From: CAVZMO01 sp963776195
GTDB taxonomy: Bacteria; Nitrospirota; Thermodesulfovibrionia; Thermodesulfovibrionales; SM23-35
Assembly: GCA_963776195.1 (NCBI GenBank)
Contig: CAVZMO010000015.1
Span: forward strand, 167,477 to 231,476
DNA length: 64,000 nucleotides
Direction: 5' to 3'
The position numbers and the translations under genes are program-made. The number at the start of each line of letters is the position of its first letter. Position 1 is the stretch's first letter. Of this stretch, positions 35,643-44,403 are shown piece after piece. Below the pieces are notes generated by a model. The model made no database searches, was not told the origin of the DNA, and was given only the letters and a program-made list of their open reading frames with translations.

Positions 35643-35695
35643 CAAATGCATCCAGTTTATGGACAGACTCTACTGAAGCACTCCTTAGTAAGACA

Positions 35696-36115
35696 TCACT
35701 TAACAGCGTTTTCAAAGGCATCGATAATATTATCAATCATTTTGAGCATCTTATGAAGATTCCTGAAAACCTCTTCATCCGAAAGATTCATGTACTCATG
35801 GGCAAGAACGTTTCTGAAACCGCCGAGTCCCTTCAATTTTGAATACAGGGAATCATCCATCACTTCTTTCTTACGAGCATTTTCGATAATATCTTCGTAA
35901 CTTTCACTTATTATTTCAAATTGAGAAGATAAAATATGGTCAAGGAAATCCAGGATATTTTCAGAAATTAAAAAGAGCAACCTTTCTATCGAGTATTTTG
36001 TTCTCTTATCTTTCACATACTCTTCAAGGGTAATGTCAGACATCTGTTTCAGATCATGCCTGTATTCCCTCAATTTTTCAATTCTCTTGAGAAGACTTTC
36101 TTTTCTATAAACCAA
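35696..36115 (-). CDS. hepT: HEPN toxin HepT
   Basis: A 139-residue HEPN-domain RNase. The catalytic R-x4-H motif with following Tyr is RNVLAHEY (about residues 103-110), as in HepT toxins that are silenced when their partner adds AMP to that Tyr. The rest is all-helical. It follows mntA with an 11-base overlap, the usual antitoxin-toxin order. A possible role in phage defence or plasmid stability is known for the family. Confidence 0.9.
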   Translation of the reverse strand: MVYRKESLLKRIEKLREYRHDLKQMSDITLEEYVKDKRTKYSIERLLFLISENILDFLDHILSSQFEIISESYEDIIENARKKEVMDDSLYSKLKGLGGFRNVLAHEYMNLSDEEVFRNLHKMLKMIDNIIDAFENAVK

Positions 36116-36539
36116 TTTCCCTGTTTCTCCTGTGCTTATTCAAATACAGCGCATAATCGTAATATCTCTTTTTAAAGGTCAATTCAAAGTCGTTTAGAAG
36201 ATCTGCGTCTTTATAGATTAAGACCTTGCCATATTTAATAACCTCGAAACCAAGGATGGGGTCTGTCTCGTTCAACCAGACGAGATCTATCCTATCCGAA
36301 CGGAGGGTCTTTGCGAGTTCTCCATGGAGGATATAATAATCTTCCCACGAAAATTTATTCGATGTGTATAATGCAATGTCGATGTCAGAAGACTGATCAG
36401 CCTTTTTTATCCTTGAACCAAAGAGATACGCAATTAATATGCGTTGGTCGCGTTCTAATAACGGGAGGATTGAAGATATGGCCTTCTCCGTGGTAAATTC
36501 TATCGGCCTTGCTTTTATCCACCGTTCTTTAACAGACAT
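36105..36539 (-). CDS. mntA: MntA-type nucleotidyltransferase antitoxin
   Basis: A 144-residue minimal nucleotidyltransferase. The active-site motif is LFGSRIKKADQSSDIDIAL (G-S-x10-D-x-D), as in MntA proteins that AMPylate the HepT Tyr. Start ATG 36539 is chosen because the 49 upstream codons overlap gspG and read as low-quality sequence. It is immediately followed by hepT and preceded by gspG with a 16-base gap. Confidence 0.88.
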   Translation of the reverse strand: MSVKERWIKARPIEFTTEKAISSILPLLERDQRILIAYLFGSRIKKADQSSDIDIALYTSNKFSWEDYYILHGELAKTLRSDRIDLVWLNETDPILGFEVIKYGKVLIYKDADLLNDFELTFKKRYYDYALYLNKHRRNREIGL

Positions 36540-36555
36540 TATTATCCTTACATTT

Positions 36556-36990
36556 CTATTCCCAGCTGTTAAGGTCTTTGGCTTCACCGTCCCCGCCGGG
36601 CGAACCGTCGGCGCCATAAGAAATGAGGTCGTAATCCCCGTGGGTGCCGGGAGATTCGAAGTGATATGGCCTGCCCCACGGGTCATTTGGTACCCCTTTT
36701 TTCAGGTAGGGACCATCCCATCCGGGTAGTCCCGGGTCTGTGATAAGGGCATTGAGACCTTCCGATGTGGTAGGATACCTTCCCGTATCGAGCCTGACCT
36801 GGTCGAGGGCCTGGCCGAGCAGCTCTATCTGGGTTTTAGCAGCGGATTGTTTACCCTTTCCGACTTTCGGCAGCAATTTTGGGTAGACGAGAGCCGCCAG
36901 CATGCCGAGGATAACCATGACAACGATAAGCTCGACAAGGGTGAATCCCTCCTTATTCCCGAAGTATTTCTCTATTTCTCTATTTCGCAT
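36556..36990 (-). CDS. gspG: Type II secretion major pseudopilin GspG
   Basis: A 144-residue pseudopilin. Leader MRNREIEKYFGNKEG precedes FTLVELIVVMVILGMLAAL, with Glu 5. The globular part has LDTGRYPTTSEGLNALI and GPYLKKGVPNDPWGRPY, the calcium-binding, C-terminal GspG signature, then DLISYGADGSPGGDGEAKD. GspG forms the pseudopilus shaft of the type II system. No other gsp genes are beside it. Confidence 0.93.
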   Translation of the reverse strand: MRNREIEKYFGNKEGFTLVELIVVMVILGMLAALVYPKLLPKVGKGKQSAAKTQIELLGQALDQVRLDTGRYPTTSEGLNALITDPGLPGWDGPYLKKGVPNDPWGRPYHFESPGTHGDYDLISYGADGSPGGDGEAKDLNSWE

Positions 36991-37144
36991 TCATTCCTCC
37001 CGATTTTAGCCGATATCACGCGCGTATCTCTCTGCATGACGCCTATTCATATATTACAACTCTTTAGATTTTTTCTCAAAGCCGCATGGTCTTGTCAATT
37101 ATTCCTTTACCAATAGTTATTGCAGATGCTAAAATTTTCACTTC

Positions 37145-37831
37145 ATGGGATACCAGAGTATCAAGAAATGGCCTGAGGGGGAAAGGCCGAGAGAGAGGTT
37201 GCTGAAATACGGCGCCGATAATCTCTCGGATGCACATCTCCTTGCCATAATACTGCGTACGGGAGGCGGAGGCAAGAGCGCCATTGACCTCGCGATGGAG
37301 ATTTTGAATTCTTTCAGTGACTTAAAGGGGATCGAAAATGCGTCCGCAGTGGAATTCATCTGTTTCAAAGGCATGGGGAGCGCAAAGATAGCGCAACTTA
37401 AGGCCTCCTTTGAACTCGGGAGGAGGCTTCTCGAAGAACCCCGCAAGAAAGGGCCTGTCTTCTCATCCGGTCACGAAGTATACCTATACTATCAGCGTCT
37501 GAAAAATCTGAAAAAAGAGGTATTCCGCTGTGCAATGCTGGATGCGAAGAACAGGATGTTCAGGGAATGTCGTGTCTCCGAAGGGACTCTTACTAACTCG
37601 CTCATACATCCCCGTGAGGCATTCAGGGATGCGATCAAGGAATCCGCGGCATCGGTCATATTTGTGCATAACCACCCAAGCGGTGATCCAAGCCCCAGCC
37701 GTGAAGATATATGCGTAACGGAACGGCTCGTTAATACCGGCGAAATAGTCGGGATAAGGGTACTCGACCATGTTATTATCGGAGATGAAAACTATACAAG
37801 CATGATGGAAAAGGGGTACATTAGGAAATAA
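37145..37831 (+). CDS. radC: RadC family JAMM-domain protein
   Basis: A 228-residue RadC/DUF2466 protein: an N-terminal helix-hairpin-helix-like part (RPRERLLKYGADNLSDAHLLAIIL) and a C-terminal JAMM-type metal site VHNHPSGDPSPSRED (H-x-H-x10-D), consistent with a zinc hydrolase fold. The true role in DNA repair is not settled. Intact. Confidence 0.92.
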   Translation: MGYQSIKKWPEGERPRERLLKYGADNLSDAHLLAIILRTGGGGKSAIDLAMEILNSFSDLKGIENASAVEFICFKGMGSAKIAQLKASFELGRRLLEEPRKKGPVFSSGHEVYLYYQRLKNLKKEVFRCAMLDAKNRMFRECRVSEGTLTNSLIHPREAFRDAIKESAASVIFVHNHPSGDPSPSREDICVTERLVNTGEIVGIRVLDHVIIGDENYTSMMEKGYIRK

Positions 37832-37967
37832 CCAACATGGTAATTGATCGTTGAAAAAGTTTTCCGGGAGATGTACGGGAGAAAGGCAGCCGGGCGAATC
37901 GACCGTGGAACCCATGATGTGGAACCCATGATAATGTGTGAAGAATCTTATTGGAAAAGGAGGGGTT

Positions 37968-38570
37968 ATGGCAAAGATTAAACGGGCAATTATCAGTGTC
38001 TCAAACAAGACCGGTATCGTGGAGTTCGTTAGAGAACTTTATTCCATGGGCATCGAGATTCTCTCAACGGGAGGAACGGCAAAAACCTTAAGGGATGCGG
38101 GACTTCCCGTAAAAGATGTCTCGGAACACACAGGTTCTCCGGAGATGCTTGACGGTCGGGTGAAAACACTTCATCCCAGGATTCACGGCGGATTGCTGTC
38201 AAGAAGGGACAATCCGAAGGATATGGAAGAGATAAGAAGATACGGCATTGATACGATAGATATGGTCGTTGTGAACCTCTATCCGTTCGAAGAGACCATA
38301 TCAAGACCGGGGGTCACCTTTGCCGAGGCTATAGAGAATATCGACATAGGCGGCCCGGCCATGTTGAGGTCGGCATCGAAAAACTTTCAGGATGTTGCAG
38401 TCATTGTCGATCCCTCTGATTATGAGAGGATTACAAAAGAAGTAAAAAACCTGAAGGGCGACCTGGCATATAAAACAAGATTGGAGCTCGCAAAAAAGGT
38501 GTTCAGGCACACATCGAGATATGATGGGCTGATTGCCGATTATCTCACAAAAACAATAGAAGAAAAATGA
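37968..38570 (+). CDS. purH: Stand-alone IMP cyclohydrolase (PurH N-terminal domain only)
   Basis: A 200-residue protein equal to the MGS-type IMP cyclohydrolase half of PurH, which closes the ring of FAICAR to IMP. Signatures: ISVSNKTGIVEFVREL, STGGTAKTLRDAGLPV, LDGRVKTLHPRIHGGLLSRR and IDIGGPAMLRSASKNF. The usual AICAR formyltransferase half of about 310 residues is absent; the frame ends cleanly and purD begins 28 bases later, so this is not a simple frameshift. The formyl-transfer step must be done by another protein. AAGGAGG precedes ATG 37968. Confidence 0.88.
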   Translation: MAKIKRAIISVSNKTGIVEFVRELYSMGIEILSTGGTAKTLRDAGLPVKDVSEHTGSPEMLDGRVKTLHPRIHGGLLSRRDNPKDMEEIRRYGIDTIDMVVVNLYPFEETISRPGVTFAEAIENIDIGGPAMLRSASKNFQDVAVIVDPSDYERITKEVKNLKGDLAYKTRLELAKKVFRHTSRYDGLIADYLTKTIEEK

Positions 38571-38598
38571 TAAAGGCAAACAACAGAGGTTACTCCAA

Positions 38599-39852
38599 GT
38601 GAAAGTCCTTGTGATCGGTGGCGGAGGAAGGGAACATGCTCTTGTATGGAAACTGTCACAGAGCAGACATGTCAGCAAGATTTACTCCTCTCCGGGCAAT
38701 GCGGGCATGGCCGAAGTAGCTCAATGCATCGATTTGAGCCCTAATAACTTCAATGCCATAGTTGATTTCGTGAAATATGAGTGGATCGATCTTACGATTG
38801 TTTGCTCCGAGAAGTTCCTCGCGCAGGGCATTGTAGATTTCTTCGAAAGAGAAGGTCACAGGATATTAGGCCCTGACAGGGCGACAGCGCAGGTCGGGTT
38901 GAGCAGGGTATTTGCAAAAAACCTTATGAGGCTTCACGGTATCCCGACAGCTGAGTACAAAGTCTTTTCCTCTTATCTCCATGCACAGGATTACATAAGG
39001 TTGATGGGCGCCCCCATAGTCATAAAGACCGACGGTCGTTCCGAAGAAAACGGCAGCTTTCTTGCCACCACAACAGAGGAAGCAAAAAATATCCTCAAAC
39101 TCATTATGGAGGACAGGATTTTTGGTGAAGCCGGCAGACACGTGATCATTGAAGAGCGGCTCAGCGGAGAGAGGGTATCCTTTGTAGCTCTGACCGACGG
39201 GAAAGTAGTCACGCCGCTCACAAGTCTTTATATTTACCGGGGTGATGAAATAAGTCAGAGTACGATCGGCATGGGCGCTTATAGCCCGGTCTATAGAGTC
39301 AAAAAAGAACTCGAGGCTTACATTATGGAAAAGATAATGGAACCTCTCCTGAAGGCGTTTCATTCGGAAGGTATAGACCACAAAGGCTTTATCTCTGCAG
39401 ATCTTGTCGTACACGAAGAGGGAGCTCGCGTCTTCGAATTAAGTTGTTGTTTGAAGGACCTGGAGTCACAGACCATATTGCCCAGGCTGAAGACAGATTT
39501 TATCGATATGGTATCGGCAGTTACAGGAGAAAGATTATCCGATGCCGGGATAGAGATGGAACAAAATGCAACGGTATGCATTGTAAGCGCTACGGAAGGA
39601 CATTCAAAATCCCGGGATGGCCTAACCGTATCGGGGCTTGAAAAAATAAAGACAATGAAAGACGTTATCGCGTTCCATGAGAATACATCCTTCAACGATT
39701 CCGGTATTGTCACCCCGGGCGGAAGGGTAATCTGTGTAGCAGCCTCCGGGAAGGACCCGGAAGATGCAAAGGTCAAGGCATATCAGGCCATGGAAGAAAT
39801 ACATTTTGAAGGGATGTATTATAGGAAAGATATTGCGAATAAGATTCTTTAA
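38599..39852 (+). CDS. purD: Divergent PurD-like ATP-grasp protein
   Basis: 417 residues aligned end to end with GARS (PurD): VLVIGGGGREHALVWKLSQS at the start and YYRKDIANKIL at the end. But core motifs are changed: VGPEAPL is VCSEKFL, the KADGLAAGKGV loop is KTDGRSEENGS, QDHKR is YIYRG, GPNTGGMGAYSP is SQSTIGMGAYSP, and EFNxRFGDPETQ is ELSCCLKDLESQ, losing a Mg-binding Asn. The frame is intact and the substitutions are clustered, so it is not decay by random shifts. It may be inactive, altered in substrate, or compensated by a second PurD. GTG start 38599. Confidence 0.8.
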   Translation: MKVLVIGGGGREHALVWKLSQSRHVSKIYSSPGNAGMAEVAQCIDLSPNNFNAIVDFVKYEWIDLTIVCSEKFLAQGIVDFFEREGHRILGPDRATAQVGLSRVFAKNLMRLHGIPTAEYKVFSSYLHAQDYIRLMGAPIVIKTDGRSEENGSFLATTTEEAKNILKLIMEDRIFGEAGRHVIIEERLSGERVSFVALTDGKVVTPLTSLYIYRGDEISQSTIGMGAYSPVYRVKKELEAYIMEKIMEPLLKAFHSEGIDHKGFISADLVVHEEGARVFELSCCLKDLESQTILPRLKTDFIDMVSAVTGERLSDAGIEMEQNATVCIVSATEGHSKSRDGLTVSGLEKIKTMKDVIAFHENTSFNDSGIVTPGGRVICVAASGKDPEDAKVKAYQAMEEIHFEGMYYRKDIANKIL

Positions 39853-39871
39853 GCGCTAATAAGGAGATGAT

Positions 39872-40366
39872 ATGAAACCACAGGTATTGATAGTCGCTGG
39901 GAGTGACTCTGATCTTACCGTCATGAAAGCCGCAGAGGATATACTCAAAGAACTTCGGATCTCCTGCACGATGACGATTGCATCGGCGCACAGAACGCCG
40001 GAACGTACGACGAAACTTGCCTCTGAAGCTGAAGGGAAGGGGATAGACGTGATCATCGCAGGGGCGGGCATGGCTGCGCATTTGGCAGGCGTGGTCGCAT
40101 CACATACAATCGTACCCGTAATAGGGGTACCCATCGATTCATCACCCCTCAATGGGCTCGACTCGCTTCTCTCCACGGTACAGATGCCGTCGGGTGTGCC
40201 TGTGGCAGCAATGGCAATAGGAAAGGCCGGGGCGAAAAACGCCGGGATTTTTGCAGCACAGATCATCGGCAGGAAAGACATGAAAGTCGCTAAAAGACTG
40301 AAGGACCTCAAGAAGAAACTGGCAGAAGAAGTTGGTCGTAAGGCGAAGGCGCTAATAAGGAAATAA
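39872..40366 (+). CDS. purE: N5-carboxyaminoimidazole ribonucleotide mutase
   Basis: A 164-residue class I PurE, converting N5-CAIR to CAIR in purine synthesis. Signatures: VAGSDSDLTVMKAAEDIL near the start and IASAHRTPERTTKLA with the catalytic His. GAGMAAHLAGVVASHT and GVPIDSSPLNGLDSLLS complete the active site. AAGGAG precedes ATG 39872, 19 bases after the purD-like stop. No purK is adjacent. Confidence 0.95.
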   Translation: MKPQVLIVAGSDSDLTVMKAAEDILKELRISCTMTIASAHRTPERTTKLASEAEGKGIDVIIAGAGMAAHLAGVVASHTIVPVIGVPIDSSPLNGLDSLLSTVQMPSGVPVAAMAIGKAGAKNAGIFAAQIIGRKDMKVAKRLKDLKKKLAEEVGRKAKALIRK

Positions 40367-40622
40367 CGAACAACCGCGAAGGTACATCTCGATTGTTTTC
40401 CCCGCTTCCTCCGAAGGGAATGATCGCTCTCGCGACGCACAGTTGATGATCCGGTAATGGTCAGGTTAATTTCGAGACATTCATCGAAACCGCAAAGACA
40501 ATATTCTTCCTTTTCCAATCCAAATATGATGTGGTTTCTGAAGAGCTTGGCGCCTTTCTATCGGCTCGATGCTTCTCATGAAATCCTGACTTTTCTGGCC
40601 GGACAAAACTACGCGGGAAAGA
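40367..40622. other. Intergenic region, no gene recognised
   Basis: About 255 bases between convergent purE and the RRM gene. A minus-strand open frame reads EEYCLCGFDECLEINLT, which looks mildly protein-like, but it has no clear ribosome binding site and runs against purE. I see no terminator. Confidence 0.3.
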
Positions 40623-40940
40623 CTATCTTCTTCCCCCCCTGCCGCCACCGCCGCCGAAACCGCCCCTTTCCCTCGATTGACCCTCTCGCCTTTCCTGCGG
40701 CTTTGCCTCATTGACAACAATACTTCTTTCCATAAAAGCATTACCGTTTAAGCTCGAAATCGCCTTCTGAGCCTCTTCTTTTGTGGCCATCTCCACAAAA
40801 CCGAAACCCCTCAGTCTGCCTGTCGCTTCATCTTTAATAAGCCTGACGGAAACAACTTCACCTGCTTGTGAAAACAGGTCCTTCACATCATCCTCTGTTG
40901 CTTTAAAGGAGATGTTGCCGACATAAAGCCTCGTACTCAT
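40623..40940 (-). CDS. RRM-type RNA-binding protein with Gly-rich tail
   Basis: A 105-residue single RRM. RNP2 is LYVGNI and RNP1 is RGFGFVEM; the tail is Gly/Arg-rich (RGGFGGGGGRGGRR). This layout matches cyanobacterial-type cold-inducible RNA-binding proteins found in various phyla. It probably binds mRNA under cold or stress. AGGAGGAAGG precedes ATG 40940. Confidence 0.92.
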   Translation of the reverse strand: MSTRLYVGNISFKATEDDVKDLFSQAGEVVSVRLIKDEATGRLRGFGFVEMATKEEAQKAISSLNGNAFMERSIVVNEAKPQERREGQSRERGGFGGGGGRGGRR

Positions 40941-41064
40941 CCTTCCTCCTTTTAGATCGGTAAACTAACCTCAAAAGCCCTTAAATGAGCTTCAAAAAAC
41001 GCAACATAACTATGTAGGATAAAGAAAGCATTTGTCAAGTCATAAAATGAGAAGCCAATACCCG

Positions 41065-41493
41065 TTACCGCGAGGCATTAATCGGATCTAAAGTTCTCTG
41101 AATATCATCTATCGATTCTTTGACGATCAGTCTGACATTAGCGTCTTTGTCAATTATGATTTCCTCGAGGAACGGGATGACATCCTTGTTTCCAATGATG
41201 CCCAACATATAGGCTGCGTCTCCCCTGACGACGGGGCTTTCGTCTTTCAAGAGCGGTAAAATAGAAGGCAGGGCCTTCTTTACTTTTTCCGGCTCTTCCT
41301 TCCCGAGCATTTCCAGGAGAGCGATAATCCCTATCCTCACTCTCATCCTCTCGTCTTTCAGTAAGTCCCCGACATATTTATAGAGGCTTTCATCGTGCCT
41401 GAACATATCAATGATATTTTCAAGCAATCCGTTTTCCATAGAATCTGCAATCGTTTTCCTCACATCGAACGTTTCGGCCCCGGCCTGTTCCAT
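41065..41493 (-). CDS. HEAT-repeat protein
   Basis: A 142-residue all-helical protein of about three HEAT repeats: DERMRVRIGIIALLEMLG, DESPVVRGDAAYMLGIIGN and DKDANVRLIVKESIDDI each show the D-x-x-V-R core. It likely acts as a protein-protein scaffold. No partner is evident; the neighbour on one side is the RRM gene (same strand) and on the other cysS (divergent). Confidence 0.82.
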   Translation of the reverse strand: MEQAGAETFDVRKTIADSMENGLLENIIDMFRHDESLYKYVGDLLKDERMRVRIGIIALLEMLGKEEPEKVKKALPSILPLLKDESPVVRGDAAYMLGIIGNKDVIPFLEEIIIDKDANVRLIVKESIDDIQRTLDPINASR

Positions 41494-41598
41494 AGCGGAT
41501 ATGATAACATAACAATGACTAACAAGTTCATAAATTTCGCCTTAACAATGTAGTATAATCTTTATGCAAAAAGTTCTTACATGTGGTGAAGGTCATCA

Positions 41599-43056
41599 AT
41601 GAAAATTTATAACACACTGACGGGCAAAAAAGAGGAATTCATCGCGCTCTCTCCGAAAAAGGTCGGGATGTATGCATGCGGGGTAACGGTTTATGACCAC
41701 TGCCACATAGGGCATGCGAGAAGTGCCGTTGTATTCGATGTCATCAGAAGATATTTAAAATACAAAGGGTTTGATGTTAAGTATGTAAGGAATTTTACCG
41801 ATATCGACGACAAGATAATCAATAGGGCAAAGCAGGAAGGTATAGCTTGGGACGCCGTTGCCGGACAATATACGGAAGAATATTACAAGGACATGGAAAT
41901 GCTCGGGGTGGCAAGAGCGGACATAGAACCCAAGGCGACCGAACATATTCCGGAAATCATAAACATCGTTCGAGGCCTCATAGAGAAGGGCTTTGCCTAT
42001 GAAGCTGACGGCAGTGTGTATTTTGCCGTGGATAAATTTTCCGGATATGGAAAGTTGTCGGGGAGGGATAAAGAAGAAATGATGGCAGGAGCAAGGGTTG
42101 GAGTAGACGAGAGGAAGAGAAACCCCCTGGATTTTGTCTTATGGAAAAGATCAAAAGAAGGTGAGCCGTTCTGGGACAGCCCATGGGGCCCGGGCAGGCC
42201 GGGTTGGCACATCGAGTGTACCGCCATGTCCATAAAGCATCTCGGTGATAGCTTTGATATCCATGGCGGAGGCGCTGATTTACTCTTCCCCCATCACGAA
42301 AATGAGATCGCCCAGTCGGAAGCGTTTACAGGCAAGCCGTTTGCAAAATTTTGGGTCCATAATGGGTTTATTACGATCGATAAAGAGAAGATGTCCAAGT
42401 CTCTCGGGAATTTTTTTACGATCAAGGAGGTCCTCGACAGATATGATCCCGAGGTGCTCAGATTTTTCCTGCTTTCAACGCACTACAGAAGCCCGATAGA
42501 ATTTTCCGATGAGCAATTACGTGAGGCGGAGAGTTCTCTGGACAGATATTATACGACAGCCGTTAGGATAAATGATTTCCTTGAAAAAGAATATGATACA
42601 AGCGGGGAACAATCAAAGGCCGGGAAAGTTTTCGAGGAAACACTTCTCTCCTTCAGAGGGAAATTCGATGAGGCGATGGATGACGATTTCAACACCGCCC
42701 TTGCTCTCGGCCATGTCTTTGAACTCATACGGGAGGCGAACAAATTTTTCGATCATAAACCGTCGGGCTCGAAAGACAGCGGACTTCCATTAAAAACAAA
42801 AGAACTTCTCCGGGAAGCCGGGGATATCCTCAATCTCTTCAGGAGAGCTCCTTATGAGTGGTATCTGTCATTAATGAAGATAAGGAGTATCGGGGTTTCT
42901 GAAAAAGAGATCCTTGAGAAGATCAAAGAACGCCGGGAGGCAAGAGAGAGGAAAGACTGGCATGCCGCAGATGCGATCAGAAAAGAACTCGAAGAAAAAG
43001 GGATAATCCTTGAAGATAAGAAAGACGGAACAGATTGGAAGGTCAGGGTCGGATAA
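41599..43056 (+). CDS. cysS: Cysteinyl-tRNA synthetase
   Basis: A 485-residue class I synthetase. HIGH motif is HIGHARSAVVFD preceded by MYACGVTVYDHC (zinc Cys), KMSKS is KMSKSLGNFFT at about residue 267, and DLLFPHHENEIAQSEA is a further zinc/adenylate segment. Length is normal. TATAAT at 41554-41559 is a probable -10 element. The stop is 47 bases inside the next gene. Confidence 0.96.
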   Translation: MKIYNTLTGKKEEFIALSPKKVGMYACGVTVYDHCHIGHARSAVVFDVIRRYLKYKGFDVKYVRNFTDIDDKIINRAKQEGIAWDAVAGQYTEEYYKDMEMLGVARADIEPKATEHIPEIINIVRGLIEKGFAYEADGSVYFAVDKFSGYGKLSGRDKEEMMAGARVGVDERKRNPLDFVLWKRSKEGEPFWDSPWGPGRPGWHIECTAMSIKHLGDSFDIHGGGADLLFPHHENEIAQSEAFTGKPFAKFWVHNGFITIDKEKMSKSLGNFFTIKEVLDRYDPEVLRFFLLSTHYRSPIEFSDEQLREAESSLDRYYTTAVRINDFLEKEYDTSGEQSKAGKVFEETLLSFRGKFDEAMDDDFNTALALGHVFELIREANKFFDHKPSGSKDSGLPLKTKELLREAGDILNLFRRAPYEWYLSLMKIRSIGVSEKEILEKIKERREARERKDWHAADAIRKELEEKGIILEDKKDGTDWKVRVG

Positions 43057-43786
43057 AGAGTGGATTTACGGCCTGAACCCTGTTCTTGAGGCGATAAGGG
43101 CAGGGAGGAATATTAAATGTATTTATATTTCCTCGGGCCGGCATAATAAATTGCCGGAGTTAACAGAGAAGGCGAGTGAAAGAGAGGTATCGGTTAAAAT
43201 CGCCGATCCCGATTTTTTCGATCGTATGTTCAGGAAGGGACATCAAGGGGTTGCGGCAGAGGTTTCGGAAAAAGGGTACATTCCCCTCGACGAACTATGC
43301 GATATTCCTCTGAAGAGGAATGAGGTCCCTTTTTTTCTAATTCTTGATTGTATCGAGGACCCGAGAAATTTCGGGGCCATCTTAAGGGTAGGCGATGCCG
43401 CAGGTATTCATGGTATAATAATCCAGTCGCACAGGTCTGCCACCCTTAGCTCCGAAGTATCGAAGGCTTCAGCCGGTGCTGTAGAGTATATTCCTGTCGC
43501 CATGGTGACGAACATAAAACATGCAATCCGCGAAATGAAGGAGAGAGGGATAACCATAGTCGGGACCGATGCTTCGGCGAGTGATTTATTGTGGGATATG
43601 GACTTGAGACCGCCTTTGGCACTCGTGATCGGCTCCGAGGGCAGAGGGCTCAGGAAAACGGTTATTCCCCTGTGTGATGCGCTCGCAAGAATCCCGATGC
43701 AGGGCGAAATTAATTCACTGAATGTCTCTGTTGCTACCGGAATATTTGCTTTTGAGATAATGAGACAAAGATCGCAAAAAAGTTAA
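43010..43786 (+). CDS. rlmB: 23S rRNA (guanosine-2'-O-)-methyltransferase RlmB-like
   Basis: A 258-residue SPOUT (TrmH-type) methyltransferase. The N-terminal L30e-like part has WIYGLNPVLEAIRAGR; the knotted domain shows LDCIEDPRNFGAILR, VIGSEGRGLRK and IPMQGEINSLNVSVATGI, the three SPOUT motifs. TTG 43010 overlaps the 3' end of cysS by 47 bases; no better start is available downstream without losing part of the N-terminal domain. It often follows cysS, as here. Confidence 0.9.
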   Translation: MKIRKTEQIGRSGSDKEWIYGLNPVLEAIRAGRNIKCIYISSGRHNKLPELTEKASEREVSVKIADPDFFDRMFRKGHQGVAAEVSEKGYIPLDELCDIPLKRNEVPFFLILDCIEDPRNFGAILRVGDAAGIHGIIIQSHRSATLSSEVSKASAGAVEYIPVAMVTNIKHAIREMKERGITIVGTDASASDLLWDMDLRPPLALVIGSEGRGLRKTVIPLCDALARIPMQGEINSLNVSVATGIFAFEIMRQRSQKS

Positions 43787-43822
43787 AAATAAAGAGAAAA
43801 ACGAAAAAATACTAAATTATTA

Positions 43823-43852
43823 TTGAATTATTGCCATTGACCTTTTTATAAT
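43823..43852 (+). promoter_or_regulatory. Sigma-70-type promoter of the tRNA-tuf operon
   Basis: TTGAAT (43823-43828) and TATAAT (43847-43852) are 18 bases apart, about 93 bases before the first tRNA of the tRNA-tuf cluster. Confidence 0.6.
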
Positions 43853-43944
43853 AAACATTGTTAAATTCAGATTCTGATAAGAAGGGGATTAGTGTTGTCT
43901 TTTTCCGGCCCCTCTTTTATTTATTGGACACTGATGCTGATGAA

Positions 43945-44020
43945 GCCACCGTAGCTCAGCTGGCAGAGCAGCTGATTTGTAATCAGCGGGTCGGGGGTTC
44001 GATTCCCTTCGGTGGCTCCA
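43945..44020 (+). tRNA. tRNA-Thr(TGT)
   Basis: A 76-base cloverleaf with acceptor GCCACCG/CGGTGGC, anticodon loop TTTGTAA (TGT), T-loop GGTTCGATTCC and encoded CCA. Confidence 0.95.
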
Positions 44021-44037
44021 GGTCTACGACTCGTAGA

Positions 44038-44122
44038 GGAGAGGTTCCCGAGCGGCCAAAGGGAGCAGACTGTAAATCTGCCGGCGCAGCCTTCGGAGGT
44101 TCGAATCCTCCCCTCTCCACCA
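44038..44122 (+). tRNA. tRNA-Tyr(GTA)
   Basis: An 85-base cloverleaf with a long variable arm, acceptor GGAGAGG/CCTCTCC, anticodon GTA in CTGTAAA, and encoded CCA. The long arm fits bacterial tyrosine tRNA. Confidence 0.95.
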
Positions 44123-44149
44123 TACGAATTTTGTGAAGCAAAATTCGTA

Positions 44150-44230
44150 GTTAAAAGTTAGAAGTTAACAGCGAAGGGATTGGGAAGAACGGAATTGGAC
44201 CCTTTAACTCATAACTTTTCACTTTTAACT
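44150..44230. repeat. Inverted GTTAAAAGTTA repeat element
   Basis: GTTAAAAGTTAGAAGTTAA near 44150 and TTAACTCATAACTTTTCAC then TTTTAACT near 44204-44230 form imperfect inverted arms between tRNA-Tyr and tRNA-Gly. A similar element lies between rplJ and rplL (48512-48582). A further hairpin, ACGAATTTTG/CAAAATTCGT, sits at 44124-44148. Confidence 0.5.
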
Positions 44231-44242
44231 TTTTTTGCGGAT

Positions 44243-44317
44243 GCGGGAGTAGCTCAGTGGTAGAGCGTCAGCCTTCCAAGCTGAGGGTCGCGGGTTCGAA
44301 TCCCGTTTCCCGCTCCA
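44243..44317 (+). tRNA. tRNA-Gly(TCC)
   Basis: A 75-base cloverleaf with acceptor GCGGGAG, anticodon TCC in CTTCCAA, T-loop GGTTCGAATCC and encoded CCA. Confidence 0.95.
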
Positions 44318-44403
44318 GTAACGTAATAAGTTAAGCGTAATCGGTGAGAAAAATAGAACATCATTTTGCATAACGAATTAGAGATTACGCATGACGGGTT
44401 TGT

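Noticed and set aside
39856..40518. Minus-strand 220-codon open frame over purE
   Set aside because: Shadow of purE; only the first part extends beyond it and shows no family pattern.
43858..44136. Open frame of 92 codons across two tRNA genes
   Set aside because: It is the translation of tRNA-Thr and tRNA-Tyr; both cloverleaves are complete.
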